64,000 nt of DNA, from contig JAOANR010000002.1 of assembly GCA_030278955.1 (NCBI GenBank), positions 14,530,238 to 14,594,237 on the forward strand. The letters are read 5' to 3'. Positions 46,301 through 58,047 of this stretch are shown here, piece by piece. The stretch's first letter is position 1; each line of letters begins with the position of its first letter. The notes below the pieces were generated by a model. That model did not search any database, had not been told where the DNA came from, and worked only from the letters and a program-made list of their open reading frames with translations. Source of the stretch: Hygrophila difformis (taxonomy: Eukaryota; Streptophyta; Magnoliopsida; Lamiales; Acanthaceae). The translations under genes were made by a program, and so were the position numbers.

Positions 46301-48094
46301 GATCGCATACCACAGTGAAAAATTTTCTGGAGCTTCACTGAATTATTCCACCTATGATAAGGAACTATTTGTTGTGGTAAGAGCTTTGAGAGTTTGGCAG
46401 CATTACCTACAGGGTCGAGAGTTCGTCATCAACACGGACCATGAAACTCTGAAGCACATCCGTGGGCAAGGACAGCTGAGTAAGCGACATGCACGATGGA
46501 GTCAGTTCATTGAAGGATTTCCCTATGTAATCAAGTACAAAATGGGAAAGGACAATGTGGTCCCGGATGCCTTGTCACGCAAAACAACACTGGCTGCCAT
46601 GGCGATGACACATCTGTTGGGATTCGAGCATATAAAAACTTTGTATGCTACTGATCTAGATTTTGAGGAAGTGTACCGACAGACGGAGGTACACTCGTTT
46701 AAGGAATTTTCCCGACTCGATGGTTTTCTCTACCGGGAGAATCAGCTGTGTATTCAACGAGGTTCTATCAGGGAATTACTGATCCAAGAAGCGCATAATG
46801 GTCAACTGATGGGACAATTTGGAAAGAATGCCACTGCTGAAATTTTGGCTGAAAAATTTTATTGGCCTGGACTCAGAAAACAGGTCGAAGAATTTATTGC
46901 TAAGTGCATTGTCTGTTTGAAGGCGAAATCTACGGTCAAGCCGCATGGGCTTTATCAGGCATTACCAGTTCCAGCAGGACCGTGGTTAGACATTTCTATG
47001 GACTTCGTGTTAGGTCTACCTCGAACTGCACGTGGAAAAGATTCAATCTTTGTCGTGGTAGATAGATTCTCAAAGATGGCACATTTCTTGCCCTGCACGA
47101 AGACCAGCGATGCACTCCATATCGCAAAGCTATTTTTCAAGGAGATCGTGAGGTTGCACGGGATTCCAAAATCAATTGTTTCAGATAGAGATGTATAGTT
47201 CATCAGCTATTTCTGGAAATCCCTCTGGAGCGAAATTGGAACGAAGCTGCTGTTTTCTACTGCATTCCACCCGCAGACTGATGGCCAAACTGAAGCTATT
47301 AATCGGGTGTTAGGTAATCTGCTTCGTATTATTACCTTTTCAAATTCGAAGAGCTGGGACGAATGCCTGCCGTACATTGAATTTGCATACAATAGGCACA
47401 TCCATAGTGCGACTCATATTTCACCCTTTGAGTGTGTTTATGGTTTCAATCCCCTATCACCGATTGATCTTCTGCCATTGCCTAGCAATGAGCACTTAAA
47501 TGTTAATGGCAGAAACAGGGCTCAAGCCATCAAAGAAATGCACAAGAATGTCAAAGAGAGCCTACAAAAATCGGTGGAAACGTACGCGAGGTACCATGAC
47601 CGGGGAAGGAAAAAGCTGGTGCTGAAGCCAGGAGACTGGGTGTGGCTTCAACTAAGAAAAGAGAGATTCCCAACAAAGAGGCGCAACAAACTATCTCCAC
47701 GAGAAGATGGACCATTTAAAATTTTAGAAAGGATTAATGATAACGCTTATAAACTGGAATTACCAGAAGAATATGGGAACATTAATCCATCTTTTAATGT
47801 TGCAGATGTTGTGTTGTTTGAACGGGACGAACAACATGAGTATGATGCTTGTCGGTTGATCGCTCAACCTCCTCAAGGGGGAGCGAATGGCGTGGAAGCC
47901 GGAACTGTAGCAACAATAATATCATTTCCAGATGGACCTGTTCAAGGAAGCAGATAAAGAAATTCACAACTCGTGTTGCTGAATTTTTCCAAGATCACTT
48001 TGACAAGGATCTGAAGAAAATATCCACAATCCGATCCGAAGCAACGTTGCTCTTACAGCTCGAGCAAACATATGTCTGGGAGCTGAATCCCTAA
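43330..48094 (+). pseudogene. E6 gag-pol, broken
   Basis: Starts at ATG 43330 like E5. Compared with E5 it lacks 49 bp in the gag N terminus (at about 43473) and 158 bp upstream of the zinc knuckle (at about 44283). Further breaks: TGA at 43683-43685, TAG at 44875-44877 in protease, a one-base loss near 45011, and TAG at 47196-47198 in integrase. A 697-codon stretch (45105-47198) stays open and covers RT (YFDDILIYS), RNase H and the integrase HHCC domain and core, including the zinc finger lost in E5. The C-terminal tail reads through the polypurine tract into LTR C, with a one-base loss near 47938, and ends in the other frame at 48094. Confidence 0.92.
47874..47887 (+). promoter_or_regulatory. 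E6 polypurine tract
   Basis: CAAGGGGGAGCGAA next to LTR C; same as E5. Confidence 0.75.
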
Positions 48095-48931
48095 ACCCGG
48101 ACGAGTGATTGGATCAAGAATACCATCTTTTGTAATAGTGTAGGATATTAGACATCCTGAACACTTTGAATAATTTTAGGAGAGAGAGGCAGGCAGGTTC
48201 GGTCTAGGGGTTCGGTCTATCACCATTAGACCGAATTGCCTTGTGTTTTTACAAATTTTTCTTTCCATGTGCCAATTCGATCTTGGCATGCCAATTCGGT
48301 CTATTTTTCTTCTCCATAGACCGAATTGCATTGCCCTTTTTCTTCTCCATTTTTCTCCTCCATTTCCCTTTCTCCAATTCGGTCTTGGCATGGCAATTCG
48401 GTCTAACACCTTTCAAACCGAATTGCCACATTTTGAATTACCTCTCCTTTTCTTCTTTTCTCTTTTCCACCCTTCCATTTCAATTCGGTCTTTTCTTGCA
48501 TGTAGACCGAATTGCTACATCTCAAATTGCCTAGTTATTTTCCACTTTCTTGTATTTTATTTTTCATTTTTATTTTTCATAATCATGTACGTAGGGGCTT
48601 TGGCAAGTATAAATATGCCTCCCCCTTCAGTTGTGTGGCACCTTTTGTTGAATTATAAGACTTAGCATTTTGCAAGCTTTCCAAGAGGTCATCTTCATCC
48701 TTATGAACCAAGTTCATTGGGACACTTAAATCAATATTTGGTGTTGAAGCTTACCATGTTGATGATCAACCAACAATTGATGTTAATGAGGATGTGAGGA
48801 CAAGACGTAGGGGCTTGTTTGCCTTCCATTGTTAAAATCTTCAGTTGGTAGCTTCCATATCCATCTCTTCTTCTCCTCCTTATTTCTTCTTATTTTTCTT
48901 GTTTCAAGAATGTATCCTATGGTCCATGGCA
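47888..48931 (+). repeat. LTR C of the E5/E6 array
   Basis: 1044 bp, TGGCGTGG to CCATGGCA. Similarity to LTRs A and B stops exactly after GGCA, which fixes the LTR end. TATA box at 48608-48615. Confidence 0.9.
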
Positions 48932-48936
48932 GAGAA
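48932..48936 (+). repeat. Target-site duplication GAGAA, right of the array
   Basis: Matches 31208-31212. Confidence 0.7.
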
Positions 48937-49079
48937 GAAGAAGAACTGAAGTGGGGCGGCATAGAAGTGAAGGGTGAAAGACGGGGGTAGGGTTTATTAA
49001 TTTAGGGTTAAGGGTTTGAATTGAGTTTTTTAAAATAATATATGTAAAATATTTTAAAATCAAATTTAATTATAATATA

Positions 49080-49262
49080 CGGTTCGATTTGGTTAACCGT
49101 GGTAAAAAAATCTTAAAACCCGTAACCTAACCAAACCGAGCAAATACCTGTGCTGGGATATTTGTATTCGAACCGAATGCCCCGGTTAATCGAAAATTCG
49201 ATTCGGATTCGATTCGGATCAGCGGTTCAACGGTTCAGTTCGAATTTTTTGCCCACCCCTAG
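49080..49262. mobile_element. Possible end of a small hAT-like non-autonomous element
   Basis: Rich in GGTTCGAT, GAACCGAA and GGTTCAACGGTTC, ending TTTTGCCCACCCCTAG. On the reverse strand this is a CTAGGGGTGGGCAAAA start, like the termini of many plant hAT-type miniature elements. The other end and an 8-bp duplication were not found. Confidence 0.35.
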
Positions 49263-49370
49263 GAATCAGTATGTTTAATAGGGTATGCTATGGAAGATGG
49301 TATTTGACCAGTTAAAGAAATGCATTTAAAATTGTCTATATAACCTTACTCAAATTCAGTCAAAGCCACG

Positions 49371-51130
49371 TGTAACACCCCCATTTTCCCTAAGGAACAG
49401 CGGAAGCAAAATGTGGGAACAATGGGCGAGTGCTATCGCCACGTATTCCGGGATGTCTGAAAATATGCTAAGGCTAGAATAAATATTTGCGGAATATTAT
49501 GGCTGAATGTATATGCTAACCACGTTCCGGACAAGTTAGCATATAACTCGCAAAGAAGCTTATAATACTGTGGAAAGTATAAAATAAGCTTAATAAAAAT
49601 GGTTGGATTGTACAACCAAAACGGAGAAACGCATTCCTCAAGTGAGCTCAATGATAGTAATGGAATAAATCAATGGAAGTTTTTATTTTAAAAGAGGAAA
49701 TTTCCTCGAGTTTGAAAAGAAATACTTTTAAAACGTGGAGTGGTTGTTAAAAAATATAGGACACAAAATATTCACTGTGATTATCTATGCCAAGTGGTAT
49801 ACTTTTATCCGAAAAGAGGATTCAAAGATATACATTTCCTTTTTTTTTTGTGAATGATACCCCAAATCCGTGCCCGTGCAAATGATGCCTTGCTGATTCA
49901 AAAACCTGAAAGGAAACGGTGAAAAGTGTAGAGTCAGCGAAAACAATTGCTGAGTAAGTAGACGTTTACTCCCGGAGGAGGTAGGGTTACAGAAATAATT
50001 TAAAAAGAACAGTTATGGAATAAGGCATGCTGAAACGAGAATAATTTATACATAAAGTCAATATCAATCTAACCCGGGAATAAATAATACAGCAATATGC
50101 GTTATCGAGATGTAGTGTCTCAGCCACTGTGATGTGCAGGTTCCCCAACGGGGCCCAAATCTCACATACACGCAAGGGTGTGCGGGAGGTAATAAATTTC
50201 TTCGAAACCCACCACTGGAATTAGATATGGGACCGCCTGGATAGCCCCAAGAGTCCCCGTGTGGCGATTAAGTACACAGTAACGTTGGAGTTGGGCAGCC
50301 GACCCATACCCAGACCCAGCCCCCGCAACAATGAGCTCAAAATCCGTAGGACTTTGTAGATAGTTGCAGAAGTTGTAAGGCATAGTAAAAGAGCATACCA
50401 ATAATCCAAATGCAGTAGGGAGCTATAAGCATAAATTTAAAAAAATAATAAAACGGTATTTAAAAATTTATGCTTGAGCTAAAATAAATTGGGCTTTATT
50501 CCAAAGAGTAAAAATCTACTTACATTCATCGTAGACGGAATGGGGATGACACACGCACAGGCTACGAGCAGATATCCTTTAGCTACATGACTAAGAAAAA
50601 TATTCTAATATTACTTTATATGCTATAATGGTTCTCTAACAAAGACAATCACTAAAATTCCCAACTTAAATGAATCTTACCAAAAATACACCTACTAGAT
50701 TGATTTCCTAACACTCCACCGGTGGGATTTATGAGTAGCAACGAAAAGAAAGCAGGGGACTTCAAAACGAGAAACAAGAACTCCACATAACAAATTTTGG
50801 AGCTTATGAAGAAGAAAAATGGAGGAAATTGGCGAGTCTTGTTGGGATGAGGGAGGGGGTCTTAGAGGAAATGGCAGCTCCCAACTATCCGGTTAATTGC
50901 TCCATCCACTGCTTCCCATTCTTTACCTCGCGGTCCCCCATGGTTGTCTAAATCATTTCAGTATGTTCCCTCAAATCGCGCTCCATTGTCCCCTCTGCAG
51001 TCTCCTTCATCAGTTCCCTTCTCCATTTCTTTCCACTCAAAGCTCGGTTCCACAAGGAGGATACCAGGAGGTCCAACAGGTAAAAAAACCTCTGAGAAAT
51101 AGGGTTCAGTACCCGGTCAGATACTGACAA
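49371..51130 (-). repeat. LTR-like sequence, distant relative of the E1-E4 superfamily; far end not defined
   Basis: Starts TGTAACACCCCC at 49371 and has the same landmarks as the E3 LTR in the same order: CGGAAGCAAAAT near the end, then a TGCTGAGTAAGTAGACG block about 550 bp in. I could not find its other end, any coding region or a duplication. The end coordinate is approximate. Confidence 0.5.
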
Positions 51131-51139
51131 TTATCTTTT

Positions 51140-51400
51140 ATACCAGCCGCCAAAATACCTTAACTTTTGTACCCGAAAAGACCCAAAGAGCCCTGGTTCG
51201 TGTAATGGCTCGTATACGAACCGTATTAACTATCACGAACCGAGGATTAATTAATAAGGGGGATTAGGAAGGCCGGTTCATGTCTTAGGAGCGTGCACGA
51301 ACCACCATGTGTGACACCGGTCCGACTCGGACAGGTTTCACGGATTCGTGGGTTTTGGACGACCACGAACCCGCATCACGACCCTAACCCACGCACCAGT
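51140..51400. other. Non-coding stretch
   Basis: Contains several GTTCGTG/CACGAAC repeats in both orientations (51197-51375). No gene seen. Confidence 0.4.
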
Positions 51401-51596
51401 GCTGGTTATTATTAATTATTAATAATTATTATGAAATAAATTTAATCCAATTTAGATTATTATTAATTTTATAATTATTATTATTATATTAATTATTATT
51501 TTTAAATTACGATAATTATTGTATTATAATGAATATTATGGAAATAAAATTATTTCACTTTTCCTTTTACAAATATTATACTACTATCATAATAAT

Positions 51597-51641
<45 letters not shown>

Positions 51642-52099
51642 TGTTATGTATTATTAATATTAATTTATTGTTATTATTATCATTATTATTATTAAGAATC
51701 TATTACTATTGTTTGTAGAATAATTATTATAATTTAATTTTAGTTTTAATACTAAAAATATAATAATTATTAAAATATTACAATTATTAATTATTATTAT
51801 TAATTTAATAATAGTAAAAAATATTTTGATTATATTAATTACTTTCTCTTTTGTTACAATAATAAATATTTTTTTATTAATAAGTATAATATTTAAAAAT
51901 TATTTAAGAATTATTTATTAATAATTATACAAGTATAATAAGTATAATATTTAATAATAAGAATTTATAATAATTTAATATTTATTATTATCATATATAA
52001 TATTAATAAATTATTTATAATAATTATTATTATATACTTGTAGAATATAAATAAGTATTATTAATATACTTGTAGTATATCAATAAAAATTATTATTTA

Positions 52100-52138
<39 letters not shown>

Positions 52139-52235
52139 TTATTATGAATATTAATAATATTATAATGATTAATTATCATTATTATTATTTAGTAATATAA
52201 TTATTTTATAACTATAATAAATGTTAAAATTATTT
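51400..52235. repeat. AT-rich block with ATA/ATT trinucleotide microsatellites
   Basis: Almost pure A/T. An uninterrupted ATA-type run is at about 51600-51641 and an ATT run at 52099-52138, among degenerate ATT/AAT sequence. No coding content. Confidence 0.9.
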
Positions 52236-52239
52236 TATA

Positions 52240-52275
52240 GTTTCTCCGTTCCTTTTTATTTGACACGGTAAAAGT
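52240..52275. mobile_element. Possible Stowaway-like miniature element end
   Basis: TTTCTCCGTTCCTTTTTATT followed by TGACACG resembles the CTCCGTTCC...TTTGACAC termini of plant Stowaway/mariner miniature elements. No partner end was found nearby. Confidence 0.25.
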
Positions 52276-52435
52276 TTTATTACTGTTCATTGAGTAACTT
52301 TGATTGGACTTCATGTATATAGTTATATAGGTGAAGAAATAGTCAAGCCTTTTTAATAGTAATAAAATATTAATAATAATGATAATAATTATTCCATTCC
52401 AGTGCACCCGCGCCGACGAGTCGAACACCATCACC

Positions 52436-52957
52436 ATGGGTGCCTACTCTTACGTCTCCGAGCTCTGGAAGAAGAAGCATTCCGATGTCATGCGCTTCAT
52501 GCTTAGGGTTCGTTGTTGGGTGTATCGTCAGCTTCCCGCCGGCGTCCGCGTCACCCACCCTACTCGCCCCGATAAGGCAAGACGCCTCGGCTACAAGGCA
52601 AAACAGGGATATGTGGTTTACCGTGTCCGTGTTAGACGTGGTGGAAGGAAGAGGCCAGTTCCAAAGGGGATTGTACATGGTAAGCCCACCAACAAGAGTG
52701 TTACTCATCTGAAATTCCTGTGCAGCAAGAGGTCCGTGGTGGAGGAACGTGCTGGCATGAAACTTGGGGGCCTTAGGGTTCGTTGTTGGAAATATCGTCA
52801 GCTTCCCGCCGGCGTCCGCGTCACCCACCTTACTCGCCCCGATAAGCCCAGACGCCTCGGCTACAAGGCAAAACAGGGGTTTGTGGTTTCCCGTGTCCGT
52901 GTTAGACGTGGTGGAAGGAAGAGGCCAGTTCCAAAGGGGATTGTACATGGTAAGTGA
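52436..52957 (+). pseudogene. RPL15: Ribosomal protein L15 (eL15) fragment with internal duplication
   Basis: From ATG 52436 the frame reads as the N-terminal half of cytosolic large-subunit protein eL15: [14 protein letters not shown], then [35 protein letters not shown] and a [16 protein letters not shown] block. Normal eL15 is about 204 residues and continues to a basic C terminus. Here, after residue about 112, a ~184-bp segment (52502-52686) is repeated (52772-52955), returning to [11 protein letters not shown] and ending again at GIVHGK. It stops at TGA 52955-52957, where similarity breaks off after GGTAAG and a TGATAATGG sequence, a possible LTR start, begins. No intron is visible in the first copy. 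It is not a working gene: the rRNA-binding C-terminal half is absent. Confidence 0.85.
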
Positions 52958-53287
52958 TAATGGCCAAAATTGTCCATTATTTTCAATCCATTTCCGTGTC
53001 TGAGACGGACATTTTGATCATATTCCCATCTTATTTCAATAAGAAAGCAGTTGAATTCGACAGATTAGAGCAAGTTTTTAAGAAAAATAAGCTAGTAATG
53101 AAAGACACAAAAATATGCAATTTTAATTGTATTTGTGTTAGAAAAATCCAAAAACATGAAAAAAGGAAAAAGAAAAGAAAAAGGAATGAAAAGATGGGCA
53201 AAAGAATAAAATAGCCCACAAAAATCAAAAAGATGGGAAAAAGAATGAAAATCCCACAAACTGAAATTTTGGTTAAGTGTTGAAGAT

Positions 53288-55255
53288 CAATTCGGTCTAT
53301 ACGCAATTCGGCCTAAACCGAATTGCTCATTAGACCGAATTGATGAAAAGAAGAAGAAGAAAAAGAAACAACTGTTGAAGAAGGGAATCAGAACAAACAA
53401 TTCGGTCTGTGGCAATTCGGTCTAAACCGAATTGACCCCTAGACCGAATTGCACTATGGAAAGATGAAGACCCTGAGCAGAAAAGAAAAGAAGGAATTCG
53501 ATCTATGCAATTCGGTCTAAACCGAATTGATTGCATAGACCGAATTCCCTCAAAGCAAGGAAGCCAAATAGGAGCCATCATTAATCCGAAAAGGCCAATT
53601 CGGTCTACACATAGACCGAGTTAATGGATGAATACCACATTCATGCTCAAGATCAAGAAGGAAGACATCATGCAATTCGAATTACACCAATTCGGCCTAA
53701 ACCGAATTGCTTGAGGAGACCGATTCACATTCAAAATTGCATCCAATTGAAGCTGTGAGCACGTGAGAAATGCATGGCACTGTGGATGGGCCCTGATGGG
53801 CATAGGGTTTCGAGAAGAAGTATAAAAGCTGACCTTCCTCAACACAATCAAGAGGTTTACACACTTTGACATTTGCTGGGAGAAAAAAAGAAGGAGCAGA
53901 AGGTGTTTTCCACCCCTTAAGGGTTAGGTAGGTAGTTTAGTTTAGTTAGTTTATTTTTCAAGATTGTAGTTTAGTTTTAATGCTTTTGATCTTAGTTTAT
54001 TTTTATAGAAGCTTGTTACTACCTTTAGTGTAGCCATTTCCATATACTTTAAATGCTTTGTAGTTAGAATAAACCCTACCTTCAAGTTAATGATGGTTTT
54101 GGGTTGTTTATTTGCTTTCAAGTGTCAATACAAGAAAAGATCCAGAAATGGGTTTTTATTTCATGTTTTTGGCCCTCATTTAATGCTTTTCTTAGCAATA
54201 AATATTAGAATGTTTGTTTGTTTCAACTAGGTTACATTTATTATGTCCTAGTTGACTTGCATTCTCAATAAATGCATGTTTAGTGGGCTTTTGGTTTGTT
54301 TTTACACCTTAGAGATTCAAATGAGTGTTCTTAGGTTTTAGATGATTTTAGGGTTGTTAGAATTTATTTAATATCTTTTGCTGCTGTGTTTCTTCTCTTT
54401 ATTTTAGTTTATTGTTGCCTTAGATAATGTAAGTGTTCTTATTTGAATGCATGTAGTTCTTATTTTTCTTAGTATGTTAGGTTCTTTAATCTTTGACGTC
54501 TTGTTTGTAGAAATAGGGTTTAATTCATGCCAAATGCTTGCTAGACACGTACCCTACTATGCGATTTTCCTTAAATTGCTCACTAGTGTGGCTGTGAGGT
54601 GACACTGATGTGAAATGAAGGATTAGGTAAATCTCATCCATCATAGACCACACAGTGTAAACCGAACCTGTACTTGTGAGCACAAAAATACACTTATGTG
54701 GAAAATGACATGCAATTCGATTTGAGGCAATTCGGTCTAAACCGAATTGCCCATGAGAATGGAATTGCATGGCAAAAATATTTGTTGAATGCCTTATTTA
54801 AAATATATATGCAATTCGGTCTAAACCGAATTGCCCATGAGAACGAATTACATAGCAAAAATTCTCCTCATATGGTGCACAAGCAATTCGGTCTACGCAA
54901 TTTGGTTTAGACCGAATTGGCCTTGTTCACCATATTGTATGCATTCCATCCCCTCATGCCTTAGTTTATTTTCTGTCTCTTACCAATTCGAATTGCCAAT
55001 TGGGTCTAGGCTGAATTGACTTGGCAATTCGAATTACCCTCATTTTGGGGTAAATGCTTTAGCCAAATTTGAGTGAGGGAATGACTTCATCAATTCGAAT
55101 TGTCCAATTCGGTTTAGACCGAATTGTTTCGACAATTCAAATTAGATGATGTTTCATGTCTTTACAAGGATTAACTGGGTAAGGTATTACTTCATCCCTC
55201 ATGCATCCTCAATTCGGTCAAATTTGCACCTCACCTAGTAGACCGAATTGCTTTC
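53288..55255. repeat. Cluster of CAATTCGGTCTAAACCGAATTG-like dyads
   Basis: About 30 half-sites AATTCGGTCT or AGACCGAATT, often as pairs around TA, occur in groups at 53288-53345, 53398-53452, 53497-53550, 53595-53625, 53670-53730, 54714-54755, 54810-54845, 54880-54920, 55090-55130 and 55208-55252. The same motif fills the LTRs and leaders of E5/E6. Confidence 0.85.
53821..53828 (+). promoter_or_regulatory. Possible TATA box in the E8 LTR region
   Basis: TATAAAAG followed about 30 bp later by CAACACAATCAAG, a plausible plant transcription start context. Inference from sequence only. Confidence 0.45.
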
Positions 55256-57617
55256 TTCCTTCTATTTTAAAACTCCAAAAACACTTTATCTTCCTGAGTT
55301 GTGTAAGTTGCATGGGTGTATTGGGCTTAGGCCCATTACATCTAATTTTATCCATTACACATCTCAACTCATTAGTGTCTATACTATTGTGTGATTAACA
55401 CTCACACAATACCAAAAATATTTTTGTTAATTTCACCTTTTCTGTTTATTGTGTGTATGAATGGGTAATAAGGAACATCACAGATCAATGTTGGCGGAAA
55501 GGTCCCTTCACCGGGATAACGATTAGCTCGTCTTCTGTGTGTTACTTATTACTCGTTATTTTGCATGATCTGATTAGTGGTTGGTGGAAGCTACGGCGAA
55601 AAGGTCCCTTCACATGGATAACGATTAGTCACTCAGCCAACTTCTAATTAGATACAGTTTTCTTTTCTTTATCTTAATTTCAAACCTGAATCTGGAGCTG
55701 TAGTAATGTTAGACGATATATGCCAATGTTATCTAATAATTATTGCAGTAATAGAACATGTGGGTTTTCATCCAAATTCACAGATAAGGAAGTCTAAGAT
55801 GACAACGGCAACTGTCACTTAAAGGATTCCACTGTCTAAAAATCATTCCATCTGGAATACTTGGGAACCAGATAGCAGATGTTTGCAGTCCAGATAACCC
55901 CAATTATTTCTGGCACTCTTTTTAGCCAAATTCTTCTTACCTCAGGCTAATCCATCTTTGTGTAACAAATTCTGTCTAACCCCGCCATATATTTTGGGGT
56001 ATTTTATTTTGCTTCTCATATACATGTATGCATGATATTATTATGTAGATATTGTGGTCGATAATATTTTGGAGATCCTTCTCCTTGGACATAGAAGTCT
56101 TGATTTAACTCAAATGTTGCCCAATAAATTTCCACAAAAATTACTTTATAAAACCCGGATCTGAGTAAGGGATAATTTCACAGTTATGACTAATTCATAT
56201 TCTACTGGGGGTTGATTTTGAGAACTTAGAAGCAGAGTCAGCGATTAGGTCTCACCTAGACTGAAAGGATCTGTGTTTTAATTGAGAGTTTAGTACCTGT
56301 TTAGGGAATGATTTTCAAACATCTATTTGTTTCTCAAAAATTACTGTGTGTTGGAAATCTTCTATTAAGTATTGCATTGAATCAGTGTCAACTTGGATTC
56401 AGATAAGATGTGATAAATAATATTAGAGGAACAACATATAGGCCTTGGTTACTTTCTAAGGTAGGGTTGATTATTCTTTCAACCACTATCTTCTCCCGCC
56501 AAAGCCTAAAATTGAGTCTTGAGTGAGTACATTCGGAATAGATCTTCATAGGTCTGTTCCACCCATGTTTGTAACTCATAACTAACCAGATGATATAAGC
56601 CCTGTGGCTTACTGATGTTTGGGAAGTTCTAAATCTGCATCTGGTCACCAAGACCAGGGGCTCTTTTATACTAACGGAATGAGATGACTTTTAAGACTTC
56701 CGATTGATAGGTTTTTAAATGCTTTCTTTACTGCTTTCTTCATTGCTTTTTTTAAAATGCTTTCATAGAGGTCACTCGGAAGAATTAGATGTTGGCCGCC
56801 AGTTGTAAGGTTTAAGAGTTATGGATTAGTTCGGGATTAGATTTGGACTTTGGGTGTGACAAGGGAGGTGATAGGAGTACTTGGCATGTCAACTAATGAT
56901 GTGTTAGGTGTTGCTTATCCACCATGGATGGATAACATTCCTCTGTGCGGGGGCAGTTGTATATCTGTGGTATCTTAGATTTTATTGTCTTAAGGCATGT
57001 AAATCCTTACTGTAAGTACCTGTCTGTTAAAGGGAACATGGTATAGGAAGCATGAGAGTTAGCTAACTGAAAGAATTATCCCAAACAAAGATCTGTGTAC
57101 TAAAATGGAAGTTTAATTGTGTTTCATCTGAATCTTGTCCAATCTTTATTATTTTCTCCCTGTCCATTCTGTCACATTTTAAATCTGCTTTCGTAGAATA
57201 ATTTTACTTGTTTTCTTAGCATAATTCTTATTGCTTTCTTAGAATAGATTTAATCGCTTTTTAGACTAAATTTACCATGCTTTGTAGAATAATCTTTAAT
57301 TGCTTCCATAGTCTGGTTTAAATTATTGTCAATTAGTTGTTAGAAACCATTACAAAACTTGAATCGAGTAACCGAGTGGAAAATCTTAGTAAACGACGTG
57401 GGCCCTGCTTCTATCGCACATCCTCCAGTGAACGATCCGGTCTTACTATAAATTACTGCAATTTTTGACACCGTGCGCTTTCGGGGGCACAATTTCTTAA
57501 CACGAGTAATAAAAACGTGACAACCTATAAATATATCCCTAATCCCAACTCCATCCTCATAAATTGGTTTCATTAAATAAAATTGAACTGGGATTATTAT
57601 TTTTCAGAAAATGCTCA

Positions 57618-58047
57618 TATAGTGGGAAATTGTCAAAAGTTTCATGCCGAGGATAATACTATATTAAGTATTGAACACTGATGTCTGTTAAGATTGAATT
57701 GTTTACCCCGGCTGCATCATGAAATTTTCAACTGTTTCATGGCGCCATTTGAAATCAAAGTTTCCCACATGAGTGACAAAAAGTGAAATATATCCTTAAA
57801 CCTCTTCCCCTGAATCATAACTCTTTTCTTTTAATAAATTCAAACCCGATATATTTTAGAGAATACTCGTGTGGGAAATTGTCAAAAGTTTCATGGCGCC
57901 ATTGCCGGGGACCTTCAGTGTGTCAGACAGATATAATAAATGATACTATATTAAGTATTGAGCGCTGATGTCTGTTAAGATTGAATTGTCTACCCCGGCT
58001 GCACCATGAAATTTGTCAAAAGTTTCATGGCGCCGTTGCCGGGGAGG
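57618..58047 (+). repeat. Imperfect tandem duplication of the E8 LTR end and primer site
   Basis: GGGAAATTGTCAAAAGTTTC occurs at about 57620 and 57874, and GTCAAAAGTTTCATGGCGCC again at 58014. A block beginning ACTATATTAAGTATTGA occurs at about 57658 and 57945. TGGCGCC follows TTTCA at 57740, 57894 and 58028, but only 58028 is followed by the full GTTGCCGGGGA. Confidence 0.8.
58028..58045 (+). promoter_or_regulatory. E8 primer-binding site (tRNA-Asp)
   Basis: TGGCGCCGTTGCCGGGGA matches the tRNA-Asp primer site used by Athila-type elements. It lies directly after the LTR end and 281 bp before the gag ATG. Confidence 0.85.

Larger units (their letters stand above)
31213..48931 (+). mobile_element. 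E5/E6: tandem Ty3/gypsy array, LTR-internal-LTR-internal-LTR
   Basis: Three near-identical ~1.04-kb LTRs (31213-32244, 40555-41613, 47888-48931) enclose two full gag-pol regions in the same direction. Only the outer edges carry a 5-bp duplication (GAGAA), so the array likely arose by unequal recombination between LTRs. Protein features (CX2CX4HX4C knuckle, DNGSCTNVVS protease, YFDDILIYS reverse transcriptase, integrase with GQTEAVNR) fit the Reina/CRM-like side of the gypsy elements; the exact clade is uncertain. Confidence 0.88.
52955..58027 (+). repeat. Candidate 5' LTR and flanking sequence of Athila-like element E8
   Basis: The right edge is fairly secure: TTTCA at 58027 abuts the tRNA-Asp primer site. 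The left edge is a guess: TGATAATGGCCAAAATTG at 52955 looks like an Athila/Tat LTR start and begins where the L15 copy breaks. Between are many AATTCGGTCTA motifs (53288-55255), a TATA box, a pair of GGTCCCTTCAC repeats (55498-55530 and 55600-55628) and a GACACCGTGCGCTTTCGGG stretch (57468-57486) typical of the 3' part of Athila LTRs. 5 kb is long for one LTR, so other insertions may be hidden here. No genes seen. Confidence 0.35.

Noticed and set aside
52379..52948. 192-codon minus-strand ORF opposite the L15 copy
   Set aside because: The plus strand is unmistakably L15; the minus ORF is its shadow, repeated because the L15 segment is duplicated.
57373..57540. Sequence near GACACCGTGCGCTTTCGGG considered as a tRNA or snRNA gene
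   Set aside because: No cloverleaf or box A/B spacing could be found; the phrase is typical of Athila-type LTR sequence.
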